DNA from: Streptomyces zingiberis
GTDB lineage: Bacteria; Actinomycetota; Actinomycetes; Streptomycetales; Streptomycetaceae
Direction of reading: 5' to 3'
DNA length: 64,000 nucleotides
Assembly (NCBI RefSeq): GCF_012034935.1
Contig: NZ_JAATEN010000009.1
Coordinates: 1 to 64,000 of the forward strand
Shown here: one piece after another, positions 27,795-36,869 of the stretch
How positions within the stretch are numbered: the stretch's first letter is position 1
How the letters are laid out: each line of letters begins with the position of its first letter
Program-made: the position numbers and the translations under genes
Notes under the pieces: generated by a model
What the model saw: only the letters and a program-made list of their open reading frames with translations
What the model was told of the DNA's origin: nothing
Database searches by the model: none

Positions 27795-28206
27795 CGGACA
27801 GGCACCGGTGGCGCGGCGGCAGGTCGACCACGGGGTGGGTGCGCGCGGCCCGGCACGTGCCGGGCGTGCCCGGGGCCCGCCGTGAGGGCGGCGTCCCGCC
27901 GGGTCTCCGGGCGGGCGGCGGACGTCCCCGCCGGCCGCCGGACCGGGCAGCGGCGGGTGCGGGGACGCCCGGCGGTGTCGTCCCACCCCCGGGGCGGGAG
28001 CGGGGCCGGGGGTGGGGAGGGCCCGGAGACCGGGAGGCCATATCCGTCGCCGGGAGTCCGCGCCGCTTCCGTGCCCGGCCCTTCCCGGACGGTGGCTGAC
28101 CCGAGTGGCCCGGTGGCCGGGCGCGTGGGCCGCGTGGTGGCTAGCGTCGGACACCGGGACGGGCGGCCGGCGGCGGACCGGACGCCGGCGAGCACCGGAG
28201 GCGCGG
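27743..28206. other. Intergenic region between ung and the TPR-like gene
   Basis: 464 bp. The left end carries the tandem repeats. TAGCGT at 28142-28147 could be a -10 for the next gene, without a good -35. Open frames here lack codon-position bias for a real protein. Confidence 0.4.
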
Positions 28207-28731
28207 GTGACGGAGGAACGGAACCGGCCGGCCGAGCCCGGGGGCGACGGGGCGGCGAACCTGGAACGGAGCATCGGCCAGGCCGTGGTGCTCCTCCACG
28301 CCGGTGACCGCGAGGAGGCACGGAACCGCCTGCTCCGGCTATGGGAGCGGGCGGCTGAGAACGGTGCCCCCGTGCACCGCTGCACGATCGCGCACTACCT
28401 GGCCGACACCCAGGACGACCCCGCCTGTGAACTGGCCTGGGATCTGCGGGCGCTCTCCGCGGCGGACGAGGCCGCGGGGGAACGCCCCCGGGCGCGGGGC
28501 GCGGACCGGCCACTCAGCGGCTTCCGGCCGTCGCTCCACCTCAACCTGGCCGCGGACTACGAGAAGCTGGGGCTCCGCGGGGCGGCGTCCGCCGAGCTGC
28601 GGCGGGCCCGCGCGGCTTCACAGGCGCTGGCGGGCGCCGAGGGTGACGCCGGTCCCTACGCGGCCGGCGTCCGCTCGGCGATCGACCGGCTGGCGCGGCG
28701 GCTGGCCGACGGTGGGGGTCAGCCGCCGTAG
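28207..28731 (+). CDS. Hypothetical protein, helical repeat (TPR-like)
   Basis: 174 aa, almost entirely helical and Ala/Arg/Leu-rich. Helix pairs (SIGQAVVLLHAGDREEARNR; FRPSLHLNLAADYEKLGLRG) look like tetratricopeptide repeats, which bind partner proteins. GTG 28207 follows GGAGG by about five bases. Its last 13 bp overlap the convergent lipoprotein gene. No specific function can be given. Confidence 0.75.
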   Translation: MTEERNRPAEPGGDGAANLERSIGQAVVLLHAGDREEARNRLLRLWERAAENGAPVHRCTIAHYLADTQDDPACELAWDLRALSAADEAAGERPRARGADRPLSGFRPSLHLNLAADYEKLGLRGAASAELRRARAASQALAGAEGDAGPYAAGVRSAIDRLARRLADGGGQPP

Positions 28732-29447
28732 ACGTTCCGGCAGGCGCGGGACTCCGCACTGCCGGGGGTCATGTAGCCGTAGTGCTCGGCCAGCTGGCAC
28801 ATCCCGGCGCCCGGCGGCGGCAAGGCGCGCGGGCCCTGCCCGGGGGCCGGCCGCGAGGAGCGCTCCGGCGGGGCCGGCCGCGCCGCCTGCGGCCCCCGGG
28901 GCGGATCGGACCGCGGCGGTGCCGGGGCGGGGCGGCGTGGCGCCGGAGCCGGGGCCGGCAGGGAACGCGGGGCGGGCCCCGGCCCCGATCGCGGCGCGGA
29001 ACGCGGTACGGAGCGCGGTACGGAGCGCGGGGCCGGCCGCGGTACGGAACGTGGCCTGGAGCGCGGCGCGGCGAACGGGCGCGGCGCCGCGAAGACGGAG
29101 GGCCCGGACAGCGCGGGTGGCCCGGGCAGGGCGGGCGGTGCCGGGGCCACCAGGGGGGCCGCCGGGGGGCCGGGGGGTCCCGGGGGAACGCCGCCGCCCG
29201 GCGTGGCGGCGCCGGCCTCCCGGGGCCGGCGCGGGGAGTCCGGCCCGGAGCCCGGCTCAGCCGTGGCGAGCGCCTCCCACGCCGCGTCGGGGCGGAGGGC
29301 GGCGAGCCCCGAGGGCTCCGGGGCGGGCACGGCGGGCCCCGTGGCCCCCTCCCGGCCCGGGGCGGTGGGCGCGGGCGTCTCCGCGACGGAGACGCAGCCG
29401 GCCAGAAGAGGTGCCATCAGGAGGATCGCTGCGGTACGTGGGTGCAC
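28719..29447 (-). CDS. Pro/Arg-rich lipoprotein with conserved C-terminal Cys motif
   Basis: 242 aa. A lipoprotein signal (AAILLMAPLLAGC, lipobox LAGC) leads into about 190 residues of Pro/Ala/Arg low-complexity sequence, including repeated PRSVPRSVPRSAPR. The last 28 residues form a compact motif, MCQLAEHYGYMTPGSAESRA-C, of a kind seen at the ends of several Streptomyces surface proteins (recalled). The long spacer may cross the peptidoglycan. It is convergent with the TPR-like gene. A GTG codon at 29447 is the likely start. Confidence 0.7.
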   Translation of the reverse strand: MHPRTAAILLMAPLLAGCVSVAETPAPTAPGREGATGPAVPAPEPSGLAALRPDAAWEALATAEPGSGPDSPRRPREAGAATPGGGVPPGPPGPPAAPLVAPAPPALPGPPALSGPSVFAAPRPFAAPRSRPRSVPRPAPRSVPRSVPRSAPRSGPGPAPRSLPAPAPAPRRPAPAPPRSDPPRGPQAARPAPPERSSRPAPGQGPRALPPPGAGMCQLAEHYGYMTPGSAESRACRNVYGG

Positions 29448-29712
29448 GGGCCCAGCCTGCTCCGTGCCCCGGGACGCCGGTGGTTCCCGGGCGGGGGCCT
29501 CGCCCGGGCGGGTGAGGCAGCGTCACCCACACGGTGTAGCACTCGCGGCCGCCGCGGGTGCGCGTGGCGCGGGGGCTCGGCCCCAGCCTGGTGCTGCGCG
29601 GTCTCGACGGGATCGCCGGCCGGAGCCCGCCGCCCGGCCCCTATGCTGATCGCACACCGGTGCGAACCCCGCTCGCCCCGGACCATCAGGAGCAGCGGAA
29701 GGAGTGACGCCC

Positions 29713-30744
29713 GTGACCGCCGAGGCGGCAGCGACCCCCGCGACCCCCGCGACCATCTCCGTTCCCGAGGCCGCCACGGACACCCCGGCGGCCGGGGAGC
29801 CCCGGCCCCTCCGGGTCGGCTGTGTCGGGCTCGGCGACATCGCGCACAAGGCCTATCTGCCGGTCCTCACCTCGCGGCCCGGTCTCGAACTCCATCTGCA
29901 CACCCGCTCCCCGCGCACGCTGCGGGAGACCGGCGAGCGCCACCACGTCCCGGAGCGGCGGCGCCACACCGATCTCGACTCCCTGCTGGCGGCGGGTCCG
30001 GACGCCGTCCTCGTCCACGCGCCCACCGCGGTCCACGCGGAGCTCGCCACCCGGCTGATCGAGGCGGGCGTACCCACCTATGTCGACAAGCCGATCGCCT
30101 ACCACTACGCCGAGTCCGAACGCGTCGTGCGGCTGGCCGCCGAGCGCCGCGTCTCCCTCGCCGTCGGTTTCAACCGACGCTTCGCGCCGGCGTACGCCCA
30201 GTGCCGGGGCCTCCCGCGCGACCTGATCCTCTTGCAGAAGAACCGGGTCGGGCTGCCCGGGGACCCGCGTTCGGTCGTCCTGGACGACTTCATCCACGTC
30301 GTGGACACCCTGCGCTTCCTGCTGCCCGGCACCCCCGAGCACGTCTCGGTGCGGACCCGCGTCCGGGACGGGCTGCTCCACCACGCCGTCCTCCAGCTCT
30401 CCGGCGACGGTTTCACGGCCCTCGGGGTGATGAACCGGATGAGCGGCTCCGCCGAGGAGATCCTGGAGGTGTCCGGCCAGGACGCCAAGCGCCAGGTGGT
30501 CAACCTCGCCGAGGTCGTCGACCACAAGGGCCAGCCCAGCGTGCGCCGCCGCGGCGACTGGGTGCCCGTCGCCCGGCAGCGCGGCGTGGAGCAGGCCGTG
30601 ACGCACTTCCTGGACGCCGTGCGCGCCGGGCGGCTGCTCACTGCCGAGGACGCCCTCGCCACCCACGAACTGTGCGAGCGGGTGATCACCGAGGCCGGTG
30701 CGGCCGGCGCGGCTACCGGAGGGCGCGGGCTCTCCGGCTCCTGA
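29713..30744 (+). CDS. Gfo/Idh/MocA family oxidoreductase
   Basis: 343 aa. A Rossmann GCVGLGDIAHKAYLPVL near the N-terminus, VDKPIAYHYAE (the family's E/D-K-P motif, catalytic Lys) and a C-terminal dimer domain. NAD(P)-dependent dehydrogenase of sugars, inositols or related compounds; substrate unknown. GTG 29713 has GGAAGGA eight bases before it; the GTG at 29704 is too close to that site. It converges with lnt and shares its last 32 bp. Confidence 0.88.
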   Translation: MTAEAAATPATPATISVPEAATDTPAAGEPRPLRVGCVGLGDIAHKAYLPVLTSRPGLELHLHTRSPRTLRETGERHHVPERRRHTDLDSLLAAGPDAVLVHAPTAVHAELATRLIEAGVPTYVDKPIAYHYAESERVVRLAAERRVSLAVGFNRRFAPAYAQCRGLPRDLILLQKNRVGLPGDPRSVVLDDFIHVVDTLRFLLPGTPEHVSVRTRVRDGLLHHAVLQLSGDGFTALGVMNRMSGSAEEILEVSGQDAKRQVVNLAEVVDHKGQPSVRRRGDWVPVARQRGVEQAVTHFLDAVRAGRLLTAEDALATHELCERVITEAGAAGAATGGRGLSGS

Positions 30745-32326
30745 CCCGGCGCGCCGCCTCCCGGCCGAGGTACCCGGCCAGGGCCAGCGCGGCGCCGTGC
30801 ACCGCCCAGTCGCCGAACCGCGCGTAGGGGGTGACCCCCCGGGCGAGCGGAACGGTACGGACGGTGGCCGCGGCGCCGTCCGTACCGAGACCGGCACCCA
30901 CTCGCTCGCCCCGCGGTCCGTACACCGCGCTGACGCCGGTGAGCGTCGCGTGCACGAACGGCCGTCCGGTCTCCGCCGCGCGCAGCGCCCCCAGCGAGGC
31001 GTGCTGCCGGGGGGCCCAGCTGCGCTGGAAGCTGGAGGTCGCCGACTGGGCGATCACCAGCTGGGCGCCCTCGCGCGCCAGATGGCGGCTCATGTCCGGG
31101 AACGCCGATTCGAAGCACACCAGCGGGCCGACGCGCAGCCGCCGGGGAGCGGCCCGGCCGGGACCGCCGGCCGGTTCGGGGGTCCGGGTGACGACGGGGG
31201 CGGTGCCCCGCCGCCGGTCCTCGTCCGCGGCCTTGCCCACGGAGGTGGCCCAGCCGAGCACGGAGCGGGCCGGGACGTACTCGCCGAACGGCACCAGCCG
31301 CATCTTGTCGTAGCGCTCGCCGGTGATCCCGTGCGGGCCGACCAGGACGGAACTCTTGTAGATCCCGGGCCGGTCGGAGCGGCGGGCGTCCACATTGACG
31401 AGGATGCCGGCGCCCACCTCCGCGGAGAGCCGGGCCAGCCGCCGCCGGAGGTCCGGACGGTCCCGCAGGTCGTGGCCGACGCCGCTCTCGCCCCAGACGA
31501 CGAGGTCGGCGCCGCGTCCGGCGAGCCTCCGGGTGAGGTCCACCTGCCGGTCGAAGCGTCGGTCGACGCTGCCGGGCCCGTCGACGACCCCGGGCTGCAC
31601 CAGACCGATCCGTGCCGTCCCGGCGGGCCGCGGCAGCGGCGCGAACGCCCACGCCGAGCCCACCACCGCCGCACACGCCAGCAGACCGGCGAGCGCGGCC
31701 CGGCGGGCACCGGGCACCGCGAGGACCACGGCGATCGCGGTGTTCACGGCCACCACCACCAGGGTCACCAGCCACACCCCGCCCAGCGAGGCGAGGCGCA
31801 GGGCCGGCGGCACCTGCCACAGCCCGGCGCCCAGCAGCCCCCACGGACCGCCGAGGTACTCCCAGGAGCGCACCAGCTCGACCATCAGCCAGGCGGCGGG
31901 CACCAGCACCAGGGCCGCCGCCACCGCCCCCGGGCCCGGACGGTCCGTGAGCAGCCGCCGCACCAGCGCGCCCCACGGCGCCCACAAGGCCCCCAGCAGG
32001 ACCGCCAGCACCAGCAGGAACACATGGAGGCTCGGCAGCAGCCAGTGGTGGACGGCGAGCAGGAACCCCGCCCCGCCCAGCCAGCCGTCGAGCGCCGCGC
32101 GGCGGGCCGTGGGCGCCGAGCGGACCAGCAGCAGCCAGGGCACCAGCGCGACCGGGGCGCACCACCACCAGGAGGGCGCGGGCAGCGTCAGGGCGGGGAC
32201 CGCCCCCGCGGCCAGCGCGGCGGCCCCCCGCCGCCAGGGGCCGCCGGGCCGATGGCCGCCACCGGGCTCCGCGGCCACTCCGGGCTCCGCCCGTTCCCCA
32301 CGCCCGCCGCGTGCCGTCACCCGCAT
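30713..32326 (-). CDS. lnt: Apolipoprotein N-acyltransferase
   Basis: 537 aa. About six transmembrane helices (residues 20-220) precede a carbon-nitrogen-hydrolase domain. The triad is complete: E280 in WGESG, K341 in YDKMRLVPFGEY and C404 in LVCFESAFPD. It adds the third acyl chain to lipoproteins at the outer face of the membrane. Streptomyces usually have two lnt genes; nothing here says which this is. GGAGGA lies before ATG 32326; a longer open frame upstream is low-complexity noise. Confidence 0.93.
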   Translation of the reverse strand: MRVTARGGRGERAEPGVAAEPGGGHRPGGPWRRGAAALAAGAVPALTLPAPSWWWCAPVALVPWLLLVRSAPTARRAALDGWLGGAGFLLAVHHWLLPSLHVFLLVLAVLLGALWAPWGALVRRLLTDRPGPGAVAAALVLVPAAWLMVELVRSWEYLGGPWGLLGAGLWQVPPALRLASLGGVWLVTLVVVAVNTAIAVVLAVPGARRAALAGLLACAAVVGSAWAFAPLPRPAGTARIGLVQPGVVDGPGSVDRRFDRQVDLTRRLAGRGADLVVWGESGVGHDLRDRPDLRRRLARLSAEVGAGILVNVDARRSDRPGIYKSSVLVGPHGITGERYDKMRLVPFGEYVPARSVLGWATSVGKAADEDRRRGTAPVVTRTPEPAGGPGRAAPRRLRVGPLVCFESAFPDMSRHLAREGAQLVIAQSATSSFQRSWAPRQHASLGALRAAETGRPFVHATLTGVSAVYGPRGERVGAGLGTDGAAATVRTVPLARGVTPYARFGDWAVHGAALALAGYLGREAARRVRSRRARALR

Positions 32327-32426
32327 CCGGATCCTCCCTGCCGGGTCCCGCCCTCCGTACCGCGGACAGTCTCCGTCACGGCGCGAGCCCGGGACACCCC
32401 CGGGATCCGCGCCGGGGCGCGGGAGT

Positions 32427-33527
32427 TCACACCAGGGCGCCCGGCCGCGGGGCGGCACCGGCCGAGCCGTCCCGCCCCGCGGCATCCCCGGCGAGGGCGC
32501 GCGCGGCTCCCGGCACCGGGACGGGACCGGGAGGACGCCCGCCCGGTACGGCACGAAGAGCGTCCGCGGGGCGGCGGGCCCCGGCGGCCCCCGGCGTCCC
32601 GGCCGGCGGTGGCCGCTCCGCACGGCCCGCCGCCGGCCCGGGGCCCGAGGTCTCCCGCCGCTCTCCCGCCGGCACGGTGTCCAGGGGCCCGTCGGCCCGG
32701 CGCGCCGTGAGGACGGCCAGACCCCGGGCGGTGACCCCGGCGGCGGCCAGCGCGAGGGCGACGCCGGTGGCCCCGTACCGGAAACCCTCACCCAGCAGCG
32801 TGACGCCGGTCGCCGCTGCCACCACGGGGTTGACGACCGTCACCGTGGCCAGCGGCGCGGCGAGTCCCCCTCCCTGGTAAGCGGCCTGCGCGGCGAACAG
32901 CCCGGCGATCGCCAGCCCCGCCGTCACCGCCGCCGCCGGCACCTGCGCCGCCACCGGGAGCCCCGTGCCCCAGTTCGCGGTCACCACCTTGGTGAACACG
33001 GAAGCCACCCCGAACGCCGCCCCGGCCGCCGACGCCAGCAAGGCGCTGCGGACGGCCGGCCGCGCCGCCGCCCGGGAGACGGCCAGCCCGGTGAGGGCGG
33101 CGACGGCCCCGACGGTCACCACCGCCAGGGTGAGCTGCTCCGCACCGTCCGGCAGCCGTGCCGGCCGCGCCGCGGTGAGCGACAGCAGCCCCGCCAGCCC
33201 CGCCGACACCAGCAGCGCCCCGGACCACCCCGGCCGGCCGGCCCGCCGCCCGCCGCACAGCGCGGCCAGCGGCAGGACGAAGACCAGCGTCAGCACACCC
33301 AGCGGCTGTACCAGCGACAGCGGTCCGGTACTCAGCGCGGCGACATGGAGCAGCGCGCCCGCGCCGTTGAGGAGGACCGAGATCCACCAGCGCCCGCTGC
33401 GCCACGCGGCGCCCGCCCCGGCGCCCGGGACGGACTCCGCCGCGACGCGCTCCTGGAGGACGGCCGCCCCCGCGTACACCACGGCGGAGAGGCAGGAGAG
33501 GAGAACCGGCACCAGCAGGGCGCTCAC
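32427..33527 (-). CDS. DMT superfamily membrane transporter
   Basis: 366 aa. Nine or ten hydrophobic helices fill residues 1-285; then a Pro/Gly-rich cytoplasmic tail of about 80 residues. The pattern LSLVQPLGVLTLVFVLPLAA and a second half ending in LGEGFRYGATGVALALAAAG suggests an EamA-like or multidrug-type carrier. Substrate unknown. GTG 33527 follows GGAGG. It is in line with lnt, 100 bp upstream. Confidence 0.82.
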   Translation of the reverse strand: MSALLVPVLLSCLSAVVYAGAAVLQERVAAESVPGAGAGAAWRSGRWWISVLLNGAGALLHVAALSTGPLSLVQPLGVLTLVFVLPLAALCGGRRAGRPGWSGALLVSAGLAGLLSLTAARPARLPDGAEQLTLAVVTVGAVAALTGLAVSRAAARPAVRSALLASAAGAAFGVASVFTKVVTANWGTGLPVAAQVPAAAVTAGLAIAGLFAAQAAYQGGGLAAPLATVTVVNPVVAAATGVTLLGEGFRYGATGVALALAAAGVTARGLAVLTARRADGPLDTVPAGERRETSGPGPAAGRAERPPPAGTPGAAGARRPADALRAVPGGRPPGPVPVPGAARALAGDAAGRDGSAGAAPRPGALV

Positions 33528-33965
33528 CCGCGGCCTCCGCGTGCCGGTCCTCGCGTCCGTGCGCCGCTCGCGCGTTCCGGTCTCCGGTTCTCCCTGCCCC
33601 TGTGCATGCCCCCACCCTTTCGCGTGCGCGCGACCGTGTCGTCGTTCCGCCGTCCCGGGCCCGGTACCGCGAGGGGATGACGGAGTGGCGGGCCGGGTCG
33701 GTCCTGAGACGGAGGGCCGGTCCCCGCGAGGACCGCGGGCGGAGGACGTAGCCGGTCAGGCCGCGGCTCCGGTGCCCCGCGGGTGGTGCTCTCCCCCCTC
33801 AGGGCCGAGCGGCCGGCTCCGCCCCGGTGCGCGGGGCGGCTCTTCCCCGGGGACGGACCCGGCACCCCGCGTCGTGGGGCGGGCGGCCCGCCGGGTGCCG
33901 TGTCAGGTCAGGGTCCGGACCGGCGGCCACCGGCGCAGGGCTCGTCCCACCGGTCCGGCGGGACG
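33528..33965. other. Intergenic region between DMT and ClpC-type genes
   Basis: 438 bp, upstream of the DMT gene and downstream of the ClpC-type gene. CCGGACCGG (33915-33923) and CCGGTCCGG (33950-33958) form a weak inverted repeat that may be part of a terminator. No other gene is supported. Confidence 0.4.
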
Positions 33966-36554
33966 TCAGGTCCCGTTCTCCCGCCCGGCCGCCGCCTCAG
34001 CCTCCGCCGCCTCCTCCGCCGCTGCGCCGTCGGGCGTGAAGGAGAGCGCTCCGTCCGCCACGTCGACCCGCAGCCGGCCGTGCGGCCGGAGTTCGCCGCG
34101 GAGCAGCATCCGGGAGAGGTGGATGTCCACCTCGCGCTGGATGGTGCGGCGCAGCGGCCGTGCCCCGTACTCGGGCTGGTAGCCGCGGTGTGCCAGCCAG
34201 TCGACGGCGTCCGGGCTGAAGTCCACGGCGATGTCCTGGGCGTGCAGCCGCCGCCGGGTGTCCTCCAGCAGCATGTCGGTGATCTGCCGCAGCTGGTCGT
34301 CGGCGAGCCGCCGGAAGATCACGGTCTCGTCGATCCGGTTGAGGAACTCGGGCCGGAAGTGCTCCCTCAGCGGACGCAGCACGCGTTCCCGGCGCGCCTC
34401 CTCGTCGGCCTCCGCCTCGGCGGACCCGAAGCCGAGGGTGGTCGGGCGGCCGGTCGCCTCGGACCCCAGGTTGCTGGTCATGACGATGACGGTGTTGGTG
34501 AAGTTCACCGTGCGGCCCTGGGCGTCGGTCAGCCGCCCGTCGTCCAGCACCTGGAGCAGCAGGTTGAAGACGTCCGGGTGCGCCTTCTCCACCTCGTCCA
34601 GCAGGAGCAGGGCGTAGGGGTTCCGGCGCACGGCCTCCGTGAGCTGCCCGGCCTCCTCGTGCCCGACGTATCCGGGGGGCGCGCCGACCAGCCGGCTGAC
34701 GGTGTGCTTCTCCTGGTACTCGCTCATGTCGAGGCGGACCATGCGCTCGTCGCTGCCGAACAGCGCCTCGGCCAGCGCGCGGGCCAGTTCCGTCTTGCCC
34801 ACCCCGGTGGGGCCGAGGAAGAGGAAGGAGCCGATGGGGCGGTCCGGCGAGGCCAGCCCGGCCCGGGAGCGCAGCACCGCGTCGGCGACGGCGGTGACCG
34901 CCTCGTCCTGCCCGACGACCCGGTGGCGCAGATGTTCCTCCAGCCCCAGCAGCCGGTCCTTCTCCTCCTGGGTGAGGCTGCTGACGGGGATACCGGTCTG
35001 CCGGGAGACGATGCCGGCGATGTCCTCCACGGTGACCTCGGCGATGCGGTGGTTCGGTTTCCGCTGCCGGTCCCGGCCGTCCGCGATCCGCCGTTCCACC
35101 TCGGCGATCCGGTCGCGGAGCTGGGTGGCGCGCTCGTAGTCCTCCGCGCCCACCGCCTGCGCCTTGTCCAGGGTCAGCTGTTCCGCCTCCCGCTCCAGGG
35201 CGCGGATGTCGGTGCCGCGGGTGGAGGAGCGCAGCCGCACCCGGGCGCCGGCCTGGTCCATCAGATCGATCGCCTTGTCGGGCAGGTACCGGTCGGTGAG
35301 GTAGCGGTCGGCGAGTTCCACGGCGGCGACCAGCGCCTCGTCGGCGTAGCGGACCTGGTGGTGCGCCTCGTAGGCGTCGCGCAGGCCGCGCAGGATCTCC
35401 ACGGCGTCCGCCGTGTCCGGCTCCGGCACCAGGATCGGCTGGAACCGCCGGGCGAGCGCGGCGTCCTTCTCGATGTGGAGCCGGTACTCCTCCAGCGTCG
35501 TCGCGCCGATGACGTGCAGTTCGCCTCGGGAGAGGGCCGGCTTGAGCATGTTGCTCGCGTCCATCGGCCCGCTCTCGGACCCGCCCCCGGCGCCCACCAC
35601 GGTGTGCAGCTCGTCGATGAAGACGATCAGCTCCCCGGAGTGCGCACGGATCTCGTCGATGATGCCGGTCAGCCGCTCTTCGAAGTCGCCCCGGTAGCGG
35701 GTGCCGGCCACCACGCCCGCCAGGTCGAGCTGGACGACGCACCGCCCCAGCAGCACGTCCGGGACATCGGCCGAGGCGATCCGCTGGGCCAGTCCCTCGA
35801 CGACGGCGGTCTTGCCCACGCCCGCCTCGCCGATGAGCACCGGGTTGTTCTTGCCGCGGCGGGCCAGTACCTCGACGGTCTGCTCGATCTGCTCGTCGCG
35901 GCCGATGACCGGGTCGATCCGGCCCTGGCGGGCCAGCTCGGTGAGGTCCCGGCCGTACTTGTCGAGGTTCGGGGTGTTCCGTTCGCCCGCGCCGGGCGGG
36001 TGCTCGGGCCCCCCGGGCGCGGGCGCGGCCGTCGCCCCCTGCTGGTTCCGGGGGCCGGGGTCGAAGTGGGCCGCGTCGAGGATCTGCCCCGCGGCGGAGT
36101 CCCGGTTGACGGCGAGGGCGATCAGCAGATGCTCCGGGCCGATGTAGGAGGCGCCGGTGGACCGGGCCACCTCGTGGGCGTCGAGCAGGGCGCGTTTGAC
36201 GGCGGGGCTGACCGACACGGTGTTCCGCGGCGGGCCCTCGTCGGCGGAGCGGTCGATCTCCTCGGCGATGCGGTCCGGGTCGGCGCCCGCCCGTGCCACC
36301 ATCGTCCGGGTCGGTTCCGTGGTCAGCGCGGCCCGCAGCAGGTGCTCGGTGTCCAGGTCGGCGCTGCCGTGCTCGGCCGCGTAGCCGGCCGCGTCGGAGA
36401 CGAGCCGTCGCGCGGGCTCACTCATCAGACGGCCGAAGTCCAGATACCGGGAACCCGGCGGACGCCGTGAGCCGGCGGCACCCAGGAAGCGCGCGAGGAA
36501 GTCTCCGATGGGGTCCCGTCCGAAGCCTTCGGGACCTGTGTACCCGCTGGTCAT
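33966..36554 (-). CDS. ClpC-type AAA+ protein unfoldase
   Basis: 862 aa. Order: a 45-residue extension, Clp N domain (about 48-175), AAA+ module 1 ([13 protein letters not shown]), a middle domain with a UVR-like [16 protein letters not shown]+ module 2 ([20 protein letters not shown]) and the D2-small domain. The UVR-like helix marks ClpC rather than ClpA or ClpB. The loop TTLGFGSA matches the LGF/IGF motif that docks on ClpP, so it probably feeds the protease. The N-terminal extension ([16 protein letters not shown]) is not in housekeeping ClpC, indicating a second paralogue. ATG 36554 has GGACGGAA ahead. Confidence 0.88.
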   Translation of the reverse strand: MTSGYTGPEGFGRDPIGDFLARFLGAAGSRRPPGSRYLDFGRLMSEPARRLVSDAAGYAAEHGSADLDTEHLLRAALTTEPTRTMVARAGADPDRIAEEIDRSADEGPPRNTVSVSPAVKRALLDAHEVARSTGASYIGPEHLLIALAVNRDSAAGQILDAAHFDPGPRNQQGATAAPAPGGPEHPPGAGERNTPNLDKYGRDLTELARQGRIDPVIGRDEQIEQTVEVLARRGKNNPVLIGEAGVGKTAVVEGLAQRIASADVPDVLLGRCVVQLDLAGVVAGTRYRGDFEERLTGIIDEIRAHSGELIVFIDELHTVVGAGGGSESGPMDASNMLKPALSRGELHVIGATTLEEYRLHIEKDAALARRFQPILVPEPDTADAVEILRGLRDAYEAHHQVRYADEALVAAVELADRYLTDRYLPDKAIDLMDQAGARVRLRSSTRGTDIRALEREAEQLTLDKAQAVGAEDYERATQLRDRIAEVERRIADGRDRQRKPNHRIAEVTVEDIAGIVSRQTGIPVSSLTQEEKDRLLGLEEHLRHRVVGQDEAVTAVADAVLRSRAGLASPDRPIGSFLFLGPTGVGKTELARALAEALFGSDERMVRLDMSEYQEKHTVSRLVGAPPGYVGHEEAGQLTEAVRRNPYALLLLDEVEKAHPDVFNLLLQVLDDGRLTDAQGRTVNFTNTVIVMTSNLGSEATGRPTTLGFGSAEAEADEEARRERVLRPLREHFRPEFLNRIDETVIFRRLADDQLRQITDMLLEDTRRRLHAQDIAVDFSPDAVDWLAHRGYQPEYGARPLRRTIQREVDIHLSRMLLRGELRPHGRLRVDVADGALSFTPDGAAAEEAAEAEAAAGRENGT

Positions 36555-36869
36555 AGGCGTTCCGTCCTGCCGGCCACACCGCCGGCCGGCCTCCGTCGAT
36601 CGTTCACGGCTCCTGCGCGGGTTTCCCACGCGGCTGTCCCGACACCTCTCGCCGCCCGCCGATCTCCGGCCCGCCCGTCCTCCCGCCGCCGGTGGCCCGC
36701 GCCGCCCGGCCTCCGGGCGGCGGGCCGGTGCACCGTCTTCCCCGCGTCACCGGCCCGGGCGCCGGCCCCGGCGGGCGCCTTTCCGCGAGCGCGACGCGCC
36801 GCGGCCCCGTCCCGCCCGGCCGTGAGGCCAGGAGGGACGGGGCCGCGGCGCGCGGAACCCGGGAGCCGG
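36555..36869. other. Intergenic region upstream of the ClpC-type gene
   Basis: 315 bp between the ClpC-type gene start and the conservon operon end. The right part is occupied by a large hairpin (36795-36852). No heat-shock operator such as HAIR or CIRCE was recognised upstream of the ClpC-type gene. Confidence 0.4.
36795..36852 (-). terminator. 19-bp perfect hairpin ending the conservon operon
   Basis: CGCGCCGCGGCCCCGTCCC (36795-36813) is perfectly inverted at 36834-36852. The 20-nt loop holds a smaller GGCC/GGCC hairpin. It starts 17 nt beyond the last P450's stop codon. No T tail, but the strength and position argue for termination or 3'-end protection. Confidence 0.7.

Noticed and set aside
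33524..33607. 27-aa basic frame overlapping the DMT gene start by GTGA
   Set aside because: The peptide is Arg/Gly noise, and the supposed ribosome-binding site is poor. The DMT gene has its own good site.
33783..36470. 895-codon plus-strand frame opposite the ClpC-type gene
   Set aside because: A mirror image of codon bias; the minus strand encodes a complete AAA+ protein.
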